Assembly: GCA_019686135.1 (NCBI GenBank)
Contig: JADGHL010000015.1
Coordinates: 1 to 58,453 of the forward strand
From: Myxococcaceae bacterium
GTDB lineage: Bacteria; Myxococcota; Myxococcia; Myxococcales; Myxococcaceae
DNA length: 58,453 nucleotides
Direction of reading: 5' to 3'
Both the position numbers and the translations under genes were made by a program. Below are positions 1 to 6,915 of this stretch, piece by piece. The notes beneath the pieces were generated by a model. That model searched no databases and was not told where the DNA came from. It was given only the letters and a program-made list of their open reading frames with translations. Numbering within the stretch: the stretch's first letter is position 1; each line of letters opens with the position of its first letter.

Positions 1-68
1 ATTCTTCCCCATGCGCCCGCCCCGCCCTTCCTTGCGGCACCCAAGCTCCGCACCCGGGGAAGAATCGT
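1..68. repeat. Palindromic repeat element, copy 1 (cut by window start)
   Basis: The arm ATTCTTCCCC at 1-10 pairs with GGGGAAGAAT at 56-65. The outer part of the left arm lies before the window. Centre and right arm resemble the other three copies (CACCCGGGGAAGAAT). Confidence 0.6.
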
Positions 69-529
69 AGCGGGGCCGTCCGACACCGGCCGGGGCAGGT
101 CCATGAGGTGGCGCCCGGGCTGGGCGACGTGATCGACCCGCGCGGCACGACGCGCCCCGGGAGGCGGCATCCGTGTGGGCTGCAGCGGATTGCTCAGACG
201 GGCTGAGTCTCAAGCCAATTCGTCGCAGCCGACCCGCGTTCGGGCGCCCACTGTCGGCCGGGACCCATGCATCCGCCACGCTGCGTGGCGGAGCGCCATG
301 GAGCGCGCGATCGTCCACGCCGCACCCGAACAACGTGCGCAGCCGAAGCGCGCATCGTGCGCGCGGGTATCTGCAACCGCTGCGCTCGAGGGTGCAGGAA
401 TCGACCGCTGCCGGGGAATTGCCGGGTCGACGCTGGCCCCCTCGCGATCGTGCTGGTGCGGTCACGGCCGCGATATCCGCCGCGAGCGCGACGCCTGAAA
501 CGTCGGTGGGCAGTGGCTTCCCGCAGGCC

Positions 530-609
530 GGCAACAATTCATCCCCGGGTGGCCATCTCGCCGCCTGTAAGAGCCCGGGGTTACCGCACCTGGGGAAGAA
601 TTGTCGCCG
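530..609. repeat. Palindromic repeat element, copy 2
   Basis: The left arm begins GGCAACAATTCATCCCCGGG and is the reverse complement of the right arm ending GGGGAAGAATTGTCGCC, with about three mismatches over 22 bp. The arms are separated by about 36 bp. Such an element could fold as a long hairpin in DNA or RNA. Confidence 0.7.
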
Positions 610-836
610 GGAGCTCGGGCATACTCACGCGGCTGCTCCACGCGCCGGTCGCGCCACCCATGTTCGGCCCTACGCGTACCGGGACGGTTCCGACGGCCCG
701 AGGCCTCCGGAGAGCCCTGCCCGCGGAATGCACTTCCATGCGGCGCTCGCTGCTCCGGGTGCTCCTTGGCGCGAGAAGCAGCGGGGCGCGGCGGCGGGAC
801 AGCCCTGCAGCGGTGACCCGGAGGCCTGGGGCGGAC

Positions 837-914
837 GGCAACAATTCTTCCTCGGGTGCCCATTACTCCGCGCGCAACACTCGCGGATCACCGCGCCTGC
901 GGAAGGTTTGTTGC
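837..914. repeat. Palindromic repeat element, copy 3
   Basis: The left arm GGCAACAATTCTTCCTCGGG faces a more decayed right arm ending GGAAGGTTTGTTGC. The central part (CCGCGCGCAACACTCGCGG) matches the corresponding centre of copy 4. Confidence 0.65.
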
Positions 915-1172
915 ACGCATGCAAATCGCACGGACCGTTCGCCCATCCTCCGCGCCCACTCAGTGCGGCTCGGCACCGCAGCCGGCGTTCACGCGCAGAA
1001 GTGCCGCAGCGCCGCTCATGAAACGCTTCGCGGCGTTCGAGGTCTTCGACTGGGACGAATTCTCCGGTGCGGTGGGCTACGCGGATATCGCCCGGGCCGA
1101 AAACGACCGAGACGGAGCGTGGCGCGGAGGCGGGCTAGCCTTGCCATGGGCGACCGAAGTCCCCGGTGGACC

Positions 1173-1250
1173 GGCAACGATTCTTCTTCAGGTGCCCGCC
1201 TCTCTACGTGCAACGCCCGCGAGTCACCGTACTCGGGGAAGAATTGTTGC
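1173..1250. repeat. Palindromic repeat element, copy 4
   Basis: The left arm GGCAACGATTCTTCTTCAGG pairs with the right arm ending CGGGGAAGAATTGTTGC. It lies 70 bp beyond the stop codon of the minus-strand M20 peptidase gene, so in that transcript it could act as a 3'-end hairpin. There is no T-run, so a classical terminator is not supported. Confidence 0.65.
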
Positions 1251-1319
1251 ACGGAGCCCCGCTGTACGGACCGCGCTCGCCCATGCTCCGCGCCTCCTCA
1301 TCCCACACCGCTCCGGCGC

Positions 1320-2462
1320 TCACCCGCAGAAGTGCCGCAGCGCGCGCTCGAGGATCGCCTCGCAGCGTTCGAGGTCCTCGATGGGGACGAACTCTCCGGT
1401 GCGGTGGGCCACGCGGATGTCGCCGGGGCCGAAGACGACCGCCTCGGCGCCGAGGGCGGTCAGCTGCGGAGCCTCGGTGCCGAACGGAACGGAACCGGGC
1501 GCGTTGCCGGATTCTCGGACCAGGAACTGCACCACCTCCGAGGTCGCCGCGGTGTCCACGCCGCGGTCCTCGCGCGTCACGCGGATCTGCACGTCCACCG
1601 CCGGATCCTCCCGCTGCAGATCCGCCACGATCGACTTCAGCAGCTCCGTCACCCTCGACGTGGGCTGCGACGGAATCGGCCGCCACTCGACGATGAAGCG
1701 GCAGCGCCCCGGAATGATGTTCTTGGCCTTGCCGCCCTCGATCATCCCGACGTTCACCGTGGTGTACGGCGGCTGGAACAGCTCGTCGGTCTCGGCGCGC
1801 AGCACGGTCTGGGCGGCCTCCTCCAGCTTCTTGAGGAACCGGGCGGCGTGGAAGATCGCGCTCACGCCGACCTCCGGGTACGCGCTGTGGCCCTCCTTCC
1901 CGCGTACCTCGACCTCCGCCAGGCAGTAGCCCTTGTTCGCGCGGATCGGCCGGAGCTGGGTGGGTTCGCCGACGATCGCGTAGCGCGCGCGGCCGACGCC
2001 GGCGTCGACCAGCCGCTTCGCGCCGATGCAGCCCACCTCCTCGTCGGCGGTGAACACCACGAGGAGCGGCTTCTTCAGCGCATCCAGCCCCACCTGCTCC
2101 AGGGCCACCAGCGCGCAGGCGATGAACCCCTTGGTGTCGGCGGCGCCGCGGCCGAACAGCTTCCCGTCGCGTTCGGTCAGCACGAGCGCCTCGGTCCACG
2201 CGGGATCGAACGGAACGCAGTCGCTGTGTCCCACCAGCGCCAGCTGTGGTCTACCCTCGCCTCTCGTCGCGAGCAGGTTCACCTTCCTCACGCCCGCGTC
2301 GTCCTCGTACGGGTGCAGCGCCACGCTGAAGCCCAGCGCGCGCAGCTTCGCCTCCAGCAGCTCGATGATCGGCCCGTTGCTCCGGGAGGACGTGCTGTCA
2401 ATCGCCACCAGCTCTCGCAGGGTGCGCGTCAGCGCTTCACGCAGCGGGGAGGGTGTGGTCAT
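1320..2462 (-). CDS. argE: M20 family deacylase, ArgE-like (acetylornithine deacetylase family)
   Basis: This 380-residue zinc peptidase of the M20/ArgE family removes acyl groups from N-acyl amino acids in the cytoplasm. The family metal-binding pattern is visible: GHSDCVP (H79, D81), AADTKG (D109) and the ADEEVG pair (E141/E142), followed by a dimerisation domain and a C-terminal GPGDIRVAHRTGEF segment. Its ATG overlaps the hutF stop by 4 bp (ATGA), so the two are probably translated together. That makes arginine synthesis less certain than the name suggests. A role on N-formylglutamate, the HutF product, is equally plausible. The symbol reflects family resemblance only. The 3' end of the gene has a decayed duplicate downstream at about 994-1112. 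Confidence 0.85.
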   Translation of the reverse strand: MTTPSPLREALTRTLRELVAIDSTSSRSNGPIIELLEAKLRALGFSVALHPYEDDAGVRKVNLLATRGEGRPQLALVGHSDCVPFDPAWTEALVLTERDGKLFGRGAADTKGFIACALVALEQVGLDALKKPLLVVFTADEEVGCIGAKRLVDAGVGRARYAIVGEPTQLRPIRANKGYCLAEVEVRGKEGHSAYPEVGVSAIFHAARFLKKLEEAAQTVLRAETDELFQPPYTTVNVGMIEGGKAKNIIPGRCRFIVEWRPIPSQPTSRVTELLKSIVADLQREDPAVDVQIRVTREDRGVDTAATSEVVQFLVRESGNAPGSVPFGTEAPQLTALGAEAVVFGPGDIRVAHRTGEFVPIEDLERCEAILERALRHFCG

Positions 2463-3850
2463 CCGAACACCTTTCCTGCGAGCGCCGTGAAGGCGCGGCC
2501 GCTCTCTTGCTGAAGCGGGTGCCGTCCGTCGGCGACGATCTGCCGGCCGTTCACGAACACGTCGCGGATCGCCGCGGGCTGCGCGCCGAAGACGATGGCG
2601 GCGAGGAGATTCTGCGCATCGGCGCCCACGACGGAGGGGTGCGACAGATCCACGGTGACGAAGTCCGCCGGCGCGCCGGGCCTGAGCGTGCCGCTGGGGA
2701 CGCCGAGGCTGCGTGCGCCGCCCTCCGTGGCGATCGCCCACAGCCGCGCGCCCAACCCGCCGACGCCACCGCCGCCGGGATCGAGCACCGCACGCCGCAG
2801 CCGCACCAGCCGCAGGTGGCCTTCGAGCTGCCGCGCGTCGTCGAGCAGGTCGATGTTCGCCTGGCTGTCGGAGCCGAGCGACAGGTGCACCCCCGCTTCG
2901 AGCAGCGCGTCCGCGGGCACCACCCCGTCGCCGAGGTTGCGCTCGGTGCCGGGGCACGCACAGACATTCGCGCCGGCGGCGCCGAGCGAGCGGATCTCGT
3001 CCGCGGCGAGGTGGATCGCGTGCACGCCGGTGAAGTGCGGACCGAGCAGACCCATCTCCTCCACCAGCTCCACCGGACGGCGGCGGTGCTCGCGCAGGCA
3101 GGCTTCGATCTCCGCGGGCTGTTCGGCCACGTGCATGTGCACGCAAAGATCGCCCCGCTCGCGCGCGACCGCCCTGAGCCACTCGCGCGACACCGCGCGC
3201 ACGCTGTGCGGCGCCAGCCCCACCGTCACGCAGACATCGCCGCGCGTCTGTTCGCGCAGCGCATGCGCCGCCTCGATGAAACGCCCGGGGTCCGGGTCGA
3301 TGAAGCGGCGCTGGCGCGGATTCGGCGGGACCTCGAAGCCGGCGCGCGCGTAGCCGACGCGCAACAGGGCGATCCTCAGGCCGACATCTCGCGCGGCGCG
3401 GATCACCTGGAGCGCGAGCTCGTTGCGATCCGCGTACGGGCGGCCTTCGGGATCGTGGTGCAGGTAGTGGAACTCGCCGACGGTGCCGATGCCCGCAAGC
3501 GCCATCTCCAGGAACGCCTGGCGGGAGACGACGTAGACTTCCTCGGGCCCCAGCGCCTCCGCCGCGCGGTACATCGACTCGCGCCAGCTCCAGAAATCGT
3601 CGGACTCGCGCCCGGTGGTCACGTACTCGGTGCGCCCGCGGATGAGCCGCTGAAACGCATGGGAGTGCGCGTTGACCATCGCCGGCAGCAGCGCCCGTCC
3701 GCGCAGACGGACCGCACCCTGCGCCTCGGCGGCCGGCACCGCGCGCACGATGGCGCCGGCCGCGTCGACCTCCAGCGCGAGATCGGCGCGCACAGCGCCC
3801 TCCCAGAGGATCAGGTCCGGCAGATAGAGCGTCGTTCCCACGCCCGCCAT
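2459..3850 (-). CDS. hutF: Formimidoylglutamate deiminase HutF
   Basis: This 463-residue amidohydrolase converts N-formimidoyl-L-glutamate to N-formyl-L-glutamate and ammonia in the five-step histidine degradation route. N-terminal metal ligands are in the segment MVNAHSHAFQ (H62, H64). Further ligands are in CVHMHVAEQ and in the late LSLGSDSQ, which carries the catalytic Asp. The length and the RGRALLPAMVN opening are typical of the family. No hutH, hutU, hutI or classical hutG lies in the window. The only partner is the M20 deacylase whose start codon overlaps this stop. Upstream, a 46-bp gap separates it from the ferritin-like gene on the same strand, so transcription could be shared. Confidence 0.88.
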   Translation of the reverse strand: MAGVGTTLYLPDLILWEGAVRADLALEVDAAGAIVRAVPAAEAQGAVRLRGRALLPAMVNAHSHAFQRLIRGRTEYVTTGRESDDFWSWRESMYRAAEALGPEEVYVVSRQAFLEMALAGIGTVGEFHYLHHDPEGRPYADRNELALQVIRAARDVGLRIALLRVGYARAGFEVPPNPRQRRFIDPDPGRFIEAAHALREQTRGDVCVTVGLAPHSVRAVSREWLRAVARERGDLCVHMHVAEQPAEIEACLREHRRRPVELVEEMGLLGPHFTGVHAIHLAADEIRSLGAAGANVCACPGTERNLGDGVVPADALLEAGVHLSLGSDSQANIDLLDDARQLEGHLRLVRLRRAVLDPGGGGVGGLGARLWAIATEGGARSLGVPSGTLRPGAPADFVTVDLSHPSVVGADAQNLLAAIVFGAQPAAIRDVFVNGRQIVADGRHPLQQESGRAFTALAGKVFG

Positions 3851-3896
3851 CTACACCGGATCCCCGGCCGCTTCGACCTCCACCGGCTACGACCAA

Positions 3897-4358
3897 CTAC
3901 GGGTGTGCAGCCGCCTCGTGCGCCCACTCGCGGCGGATGGCGGCCTGCTTGATCCACTCGAGGTGGCGGCGCTCGTCCGCATAGTGCAGCTCAATCACCG
4001 CGCGCTCCTCGGCGGTCCAGTCCACCTTGAGCGCCGCGTGGTACGTGTGCGTGGTCAGCTCCTCGTTGCCGATCATCGCCACCAGCGCGCCCTCGGTGCC
4101 CATCATGCTCTGCGCCGCGGTGAAACCCTTGAGCACCCTGCCCTTGAGGTCCGGCTTCACCTCCACCGCTTCGGCGCCGAGATTGCGGAGCAGCCCGTTG
4201 AGGCGTTCGACGTGCTTGACGTGGTCCGCGCGGAACTCGCCGAGCTTCTCGAGCACCACCGGGTAGCTGATCCGCTTCATCGCCGCGTCGTAGGTTCCGA
4301 TCGCGTCGACATCCAGTTGGGCGAGGCGCTGCAGCTTCTCGATCTTCTTCTGCGGCAT
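3897..4358 (-). CDS. Ferritin-like DUF2383 family protein
   Basis: The 153-residue protein is predicted to form a four-helix ferritin-like bundle. The helices carry spaced acidic and His residues typical of di-iron or structural ferritin-like folds, for example FRADHVKHVERL in the second helix and ELHYADERRHLEWI in the last. It matches the DUF2383 (PA2169-like) style, a family linked to stress but without an established reaction. I chose the ATG at 4358 because a strong GGAGGA ribosome site precedes it; the frame stays open further upstream without such a site. It has no signal peptide, so it should be cytoplasmic. Confidence 0.75.
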   Translation of the reverse strand: MPQKKIEKLQRLAQLDVDAIGTYDAAMKRISYPVVLEKLGEFRADHVKHVERLNGLLRNLGAEAVEVKPDLKGRVLKGFTAAQSMMGTEGALVAMIGNEELTTHTYHAALKVDWTAEERAVIELHYADERRHLEWIKQAAIRREWAHEAAAHP

Positions 4359-4478
4359 GTCCCTGTCCTCCTCCGGCTGAAGGTCAGGGCGGGACAGCGG
4401 GGGCGCAATTGCGCCGGTGAGCCTCCGGTCGCCGGGCGGCCGGGCGATCGGGCCGCTCGGCCGTTCCACGCGTGCCCA

Positions 4479-5696
4479 TCACCGGGTGCCCATCACGACG
4501 ATCGCATCCGACGACCGCTCGCCGGCGAGGAAGATGGTGTCCGCGTCGGGCATCCACATCGCCTCGAGCGTCATCCAGTACGGGAGCGCGCGCCGGTCAC
4601 TGTCCGGGATGTTGGTCCACTTCACTCCGTCGAACCGCTGCAGCGAGCGGTTCAGATCCGGGCTGCCTGCGGCGTAGATCTCGTCCGGCGCGAAGGTCGC
4701 GAGCGCGTAGTTCTCGTAGTACGAGTTGCCGCTGGCCACCAGGTTCCAGGTCCTGGTGGCGTTGTCGCGCTCGACGATCTTCTTGCCCCCACCGGTGGCG
4801 AAGAAGCGTCCGTTCGCGCCCACCACCGCGTAGCTCAGCCAGTCGGAGGGATCGAATTCGTCGGACGCGATGATCGGCTCGACGAAGGCGAGGAACGCAG
4901 GCGTGACCCGGAGCAGCCTCGCGTACGCGCCGGCGACGAACGCGTCGCCGTTGTCGGCGATGAAGCACGACCGCGCGTAGCCGGCCTGGGTGTTGGGGAT
5001 CGGCACCACCCACTTCCCGGCGGAGAAGTCGTACGCCCAGAGCCGCCCTTCGCCGCCGAAACCGCCGACGGCGTAGACGGTGTCGTTGCCGTGGCCGCAG
5101 AGTCCCTCGATGCTGCCGTACGCCGGCGAGAGATCGGCGGTGCTGGTGATGGTGAAATCCGACGCCTGCGCACAGTCGCCGTTGGTGCACGCGACGAGCG
5201 TGTTGTAGCCGCCCGCGAACACGTTGCCGTTCGGCGTCACCCACACGCCCTGCAGCACCGGCGGCGTTGCGCCGGGGAGCGTCAACACCTTGCTGAACGC
5301 GCCGCCGGTAGAGCGCAGGATCTCGCCGTCGCTCGTGACGATGTACACGTTGTGCGGCGAGGTGCCGTGGATCGCGGTGACCGTCTGGTCCGTTCCGGTT
5401 CCGGGGATCACCGCCCAGGAGAACGGGCCCGCGTCGGCGCGCGAGATGACTCCCGCGTCCGTCCCGGCGTCGGTGCCTGCGGCCACGCCCGCGTCCCGTT
5501 CGTTGCTGCCAGCATCCGTGTCGACCTCGCCGCCGTCCGATCCGCTGCCTCCGTCTGCGCCCGGATGAAGGCCACCGTCATCGCCGCACGGCACCGCGTC
5601 GATCGGCTGAGGGCAGCCGCCGAAGAAGACGAGGCCGCTGATCGCCATCGCACCGAGGAGCGCACCCGCCGCGGCGCGGCCAGAGCTGTTCGACAT
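4479..5696 (-). CDS. Secreted lipoprotein with DAG linker and propeller-like domain
   Basis: The start at 5696 is preceded by GGAAGGTG. The protein has a lipoprotein-type signal (hydrophobic segment ending LVFFGGC), then a low-complexity linker of Asp-Ala-Gly/Gly-Ser units (DAGTDAGV and similar). About 310 residues follow with repeating motifs such as VTAIHGTSPHNVYIV, LQGVWVTPNGNVFAGG and EAMWMPDADTIFLAGE. These resemble the blades of the 'D/A-V-W-A-V-G' type propeller found in many myxobacterial surface proteins. I infer display on the outer membrane; the ligand is unknown. It lies 24 bp downstream of the TPR-type envelope protein and may share its transcript. Confidence 0.75.
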   Translation of the reverse strand: MSNSSGRAAAGALLGAMAISGLVFFGGCPQPIDAVPCGDDGGLHPGADGGSGSDGGEVDTDAGSNERDAGVAAGTDAGTDAGVISRADAGPFSWAVIPGTGTDQTVTAIHGTSPHNVYIVTSDGEILRSTGGAFSKVLTLPGATPPVLQGVWVTPNGNVFAGGYNTLVACTNGDCAQASDFTITSTADLSPAYGSIEGLCGHGNDTVYAVGGFGGEGRLWAYDFSAGKWVVPIPNTQAGYARSCFIADNGDAFVAGAYARLLRVTPAFLAFVEPIIASDEFDPSDWLSYAVVGANGRFFATGGGKKIVERDNATRTWNLVASGNSYYENYALATFAPDEIYAAGSPDLNRSLQRFDGVKWTNIPDSDRRALPYWMTLEAMWMPDADTIFLAGERSSDAIVVMGTR

Positions 5697-5720
5697 GAAG
5701 GTCACCTTCCGACGGTGGAG

Positions 5721-6533
5721 CTAGAAGCGGATCAGCACGCCCTGACCCGTGAAGGACATGCTTCTTGCCGGGAACGACGCGCCCGATGCAAGGCCGCCGG
5801 ACTCGGGCAGCTCTGCGCGCGAGACCAGCGCGTCGATCACCCCGGCCGCCATCAGCGCTACGCCGGTCCAGCCGGCGACAAGGTAGATGGTCTGGAGCGT
5901 CTGCGCCTGCTGCGGATCGCGGAAGGCCCCGCCCTGGAGGAAGCGGCCGGTGACCTTGTTCGACTCGAACATCGCCAGCGCCACGCCGGAGACGCCGAAG
6001 GAGACCACCTCGGTGCCGAGGAACAGCGTGCCCTTCACGTTCTGATCGAGCGCGTACTGCCCCACGCCGAACGGGATCAGCATCAGGCCGAGCGGCGGCT
6101 TCGGAGGTGTCGGGGGCGCGTGCGCGGCGACAGCGGGCGGCGCCGTTCTCGGAATCGGCTTCGGCGTGGCGGGCTCGGGCGGGCGCGGCTCACGAGCGAC
6201 CTCGGCACGCGCCTCGTCCGCGAGCGCCACGAGCTCGCGGGAGAAGACGCCGGAATCGAGCTGGTACGAAGGCTGTTCCCGCGCGAGCACCAGGAGCTGC
6301 GCCTTCGCAGACGCCACATCCCCAAGCGCGTAGTAGGCAGCGGCCAGATAGCTGCGCGCCCGGATGCGATCGGCGGTGGAGAGCGTGGGCGCCTCCACGA
6401 CCGTCACCAGCGCGTCCCGTGCGAGCGCATGCTCGCCTCGATCGTAAAGCTCGATGCCGCGATCCACGCGATCATCGGCGGCAGCGAAGCTGAGCGTGCT
6501 GACGAGGAGCGCGAGGAGCGCGAGGACCTTCAT
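5721..6533 (-). CDS. Exported TPR-like protein with C-terminal membrane segments
   Basis: This 270-residue protein starts at an ATG followed by a signal peptide (MKVLALLALLVSTLSFAAA). Next comes a helical repeat region (GIELYDRGEHALARDAL, ARSYLAAAYYALGDVASAKAQL) that looks like two TPR units. A Pro-rich linker follows, then two or three hydrophobic segments (GLMLIPFGVGQYALDQ, GWTGVALMAAGVIDAL). Similar architectures are common beside surface lipoproteins in myxobacteria. It is the upstream partner of the DAG lipoprotein (24-bp gap). The specific function is not recognisable. Confidence 0.75.
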   Translation of the reverse strand: MKVLALLALLVSTLSFAAADDRVDRGIELYDRGEHALARDALVTVVEAPTLSTADRIRARSYLAAAYYALGDVASAKAQLLVLAREQPSYQLDSGVFSRELVALADEARAEVAREPRPPEPATPKPIPRTAPPAVAAHAPPTPPKPPLGLMLIPFGVGQYALDQNVKGTLFLGTEVVSFGVSGVALAMFESNKVTGRFLQGGAFRDPQQAQTLQTIYLVAGWTGVALMAAGVIDALVSRAELPESGGLASGASFPARSMSFTGQGVLIRF

Positions 6534-6915
6534 CCGCCGGCGGAGTGTAGCGATCGCCCCGGGGCGCGAACAGCAGAACGGGCGCGTGCTCCCGCGACCG
6601 GCCTGGTCGACGCGGTAACGCAGGTCGACACTGGCGTGCGGGCGAGCTGGCTCTGCTCTCCACCGCCGGGCGTTCCAGCTCCGGGCGGGCAGGCGGCCGG
6701 CTCGAAGCCGGGCATGTCGTGGCTGGCGTACGTGACCGGCGGCCGAGCAAGCGGCGCGGATGCGTCGGCCTGTCGCGTCTCTCACGGTGACTACGTTTGC
6801 TTCAGGGCGGCGGCGGCGGCGCGCTGCCGGTATCCGGAGTCAAAGGCGGGAGTGACGGGAGGGTCGGCGCTCCGGGTACCGGGCCAGCGGAGGCGGGCGC
6901 CCGGCCTCGAAGCGC
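6534..6915. other. Intergenic region between divergent genes
   Basis: These 382 bp separate the minus-strand TPR gene from ligD. It should hold both promoters, but I see no clear -35/-10 pair, repeat or RNA. Open frames crossing it have no supporting features. Confidence 0.5.

Larger units (their letters stand above)
1..1319. repeat. Gene-less region of diverged tandem repeats
   Basis: No reading frame here has a domain, a convincing start or a neighbour that supports it. Long open frames on both strands are what GC-rich DNA gives by chance. What the sequence does show is repetition. About 78-bp imperfect palindromes start near 1 (cut by the window edge), 530, 837 and 1173. The material between the last two continues as a diverged copy of what follows 1250. 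Positions 994-1112 resemble 1325-1446, the 3' end of the M20 peptidase gene, at an offset of about 331 bp. The region therefore looks like decayed tandem duplications spreading away from that gene's 3' end. Confidence 0.6.

Noticed and set aside
530-1250. The spaced palindromes could be integron attC sites with cassettes
   Set aside because: Ends do not fit the attC core (GTTRRRY), the interval sequence is itself a duplicate of a neighbouring gene end, and no integrase is in the window.
173-2513. Long overlapping open frames in several phases at the window start
   Set aside because: They overlap each other on both strands, are rich in Arg/Pro/Ala, carry no domain or ribosome site and run into the argE gene on the other strand. 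GC-rich DNA produces such frames by chance.
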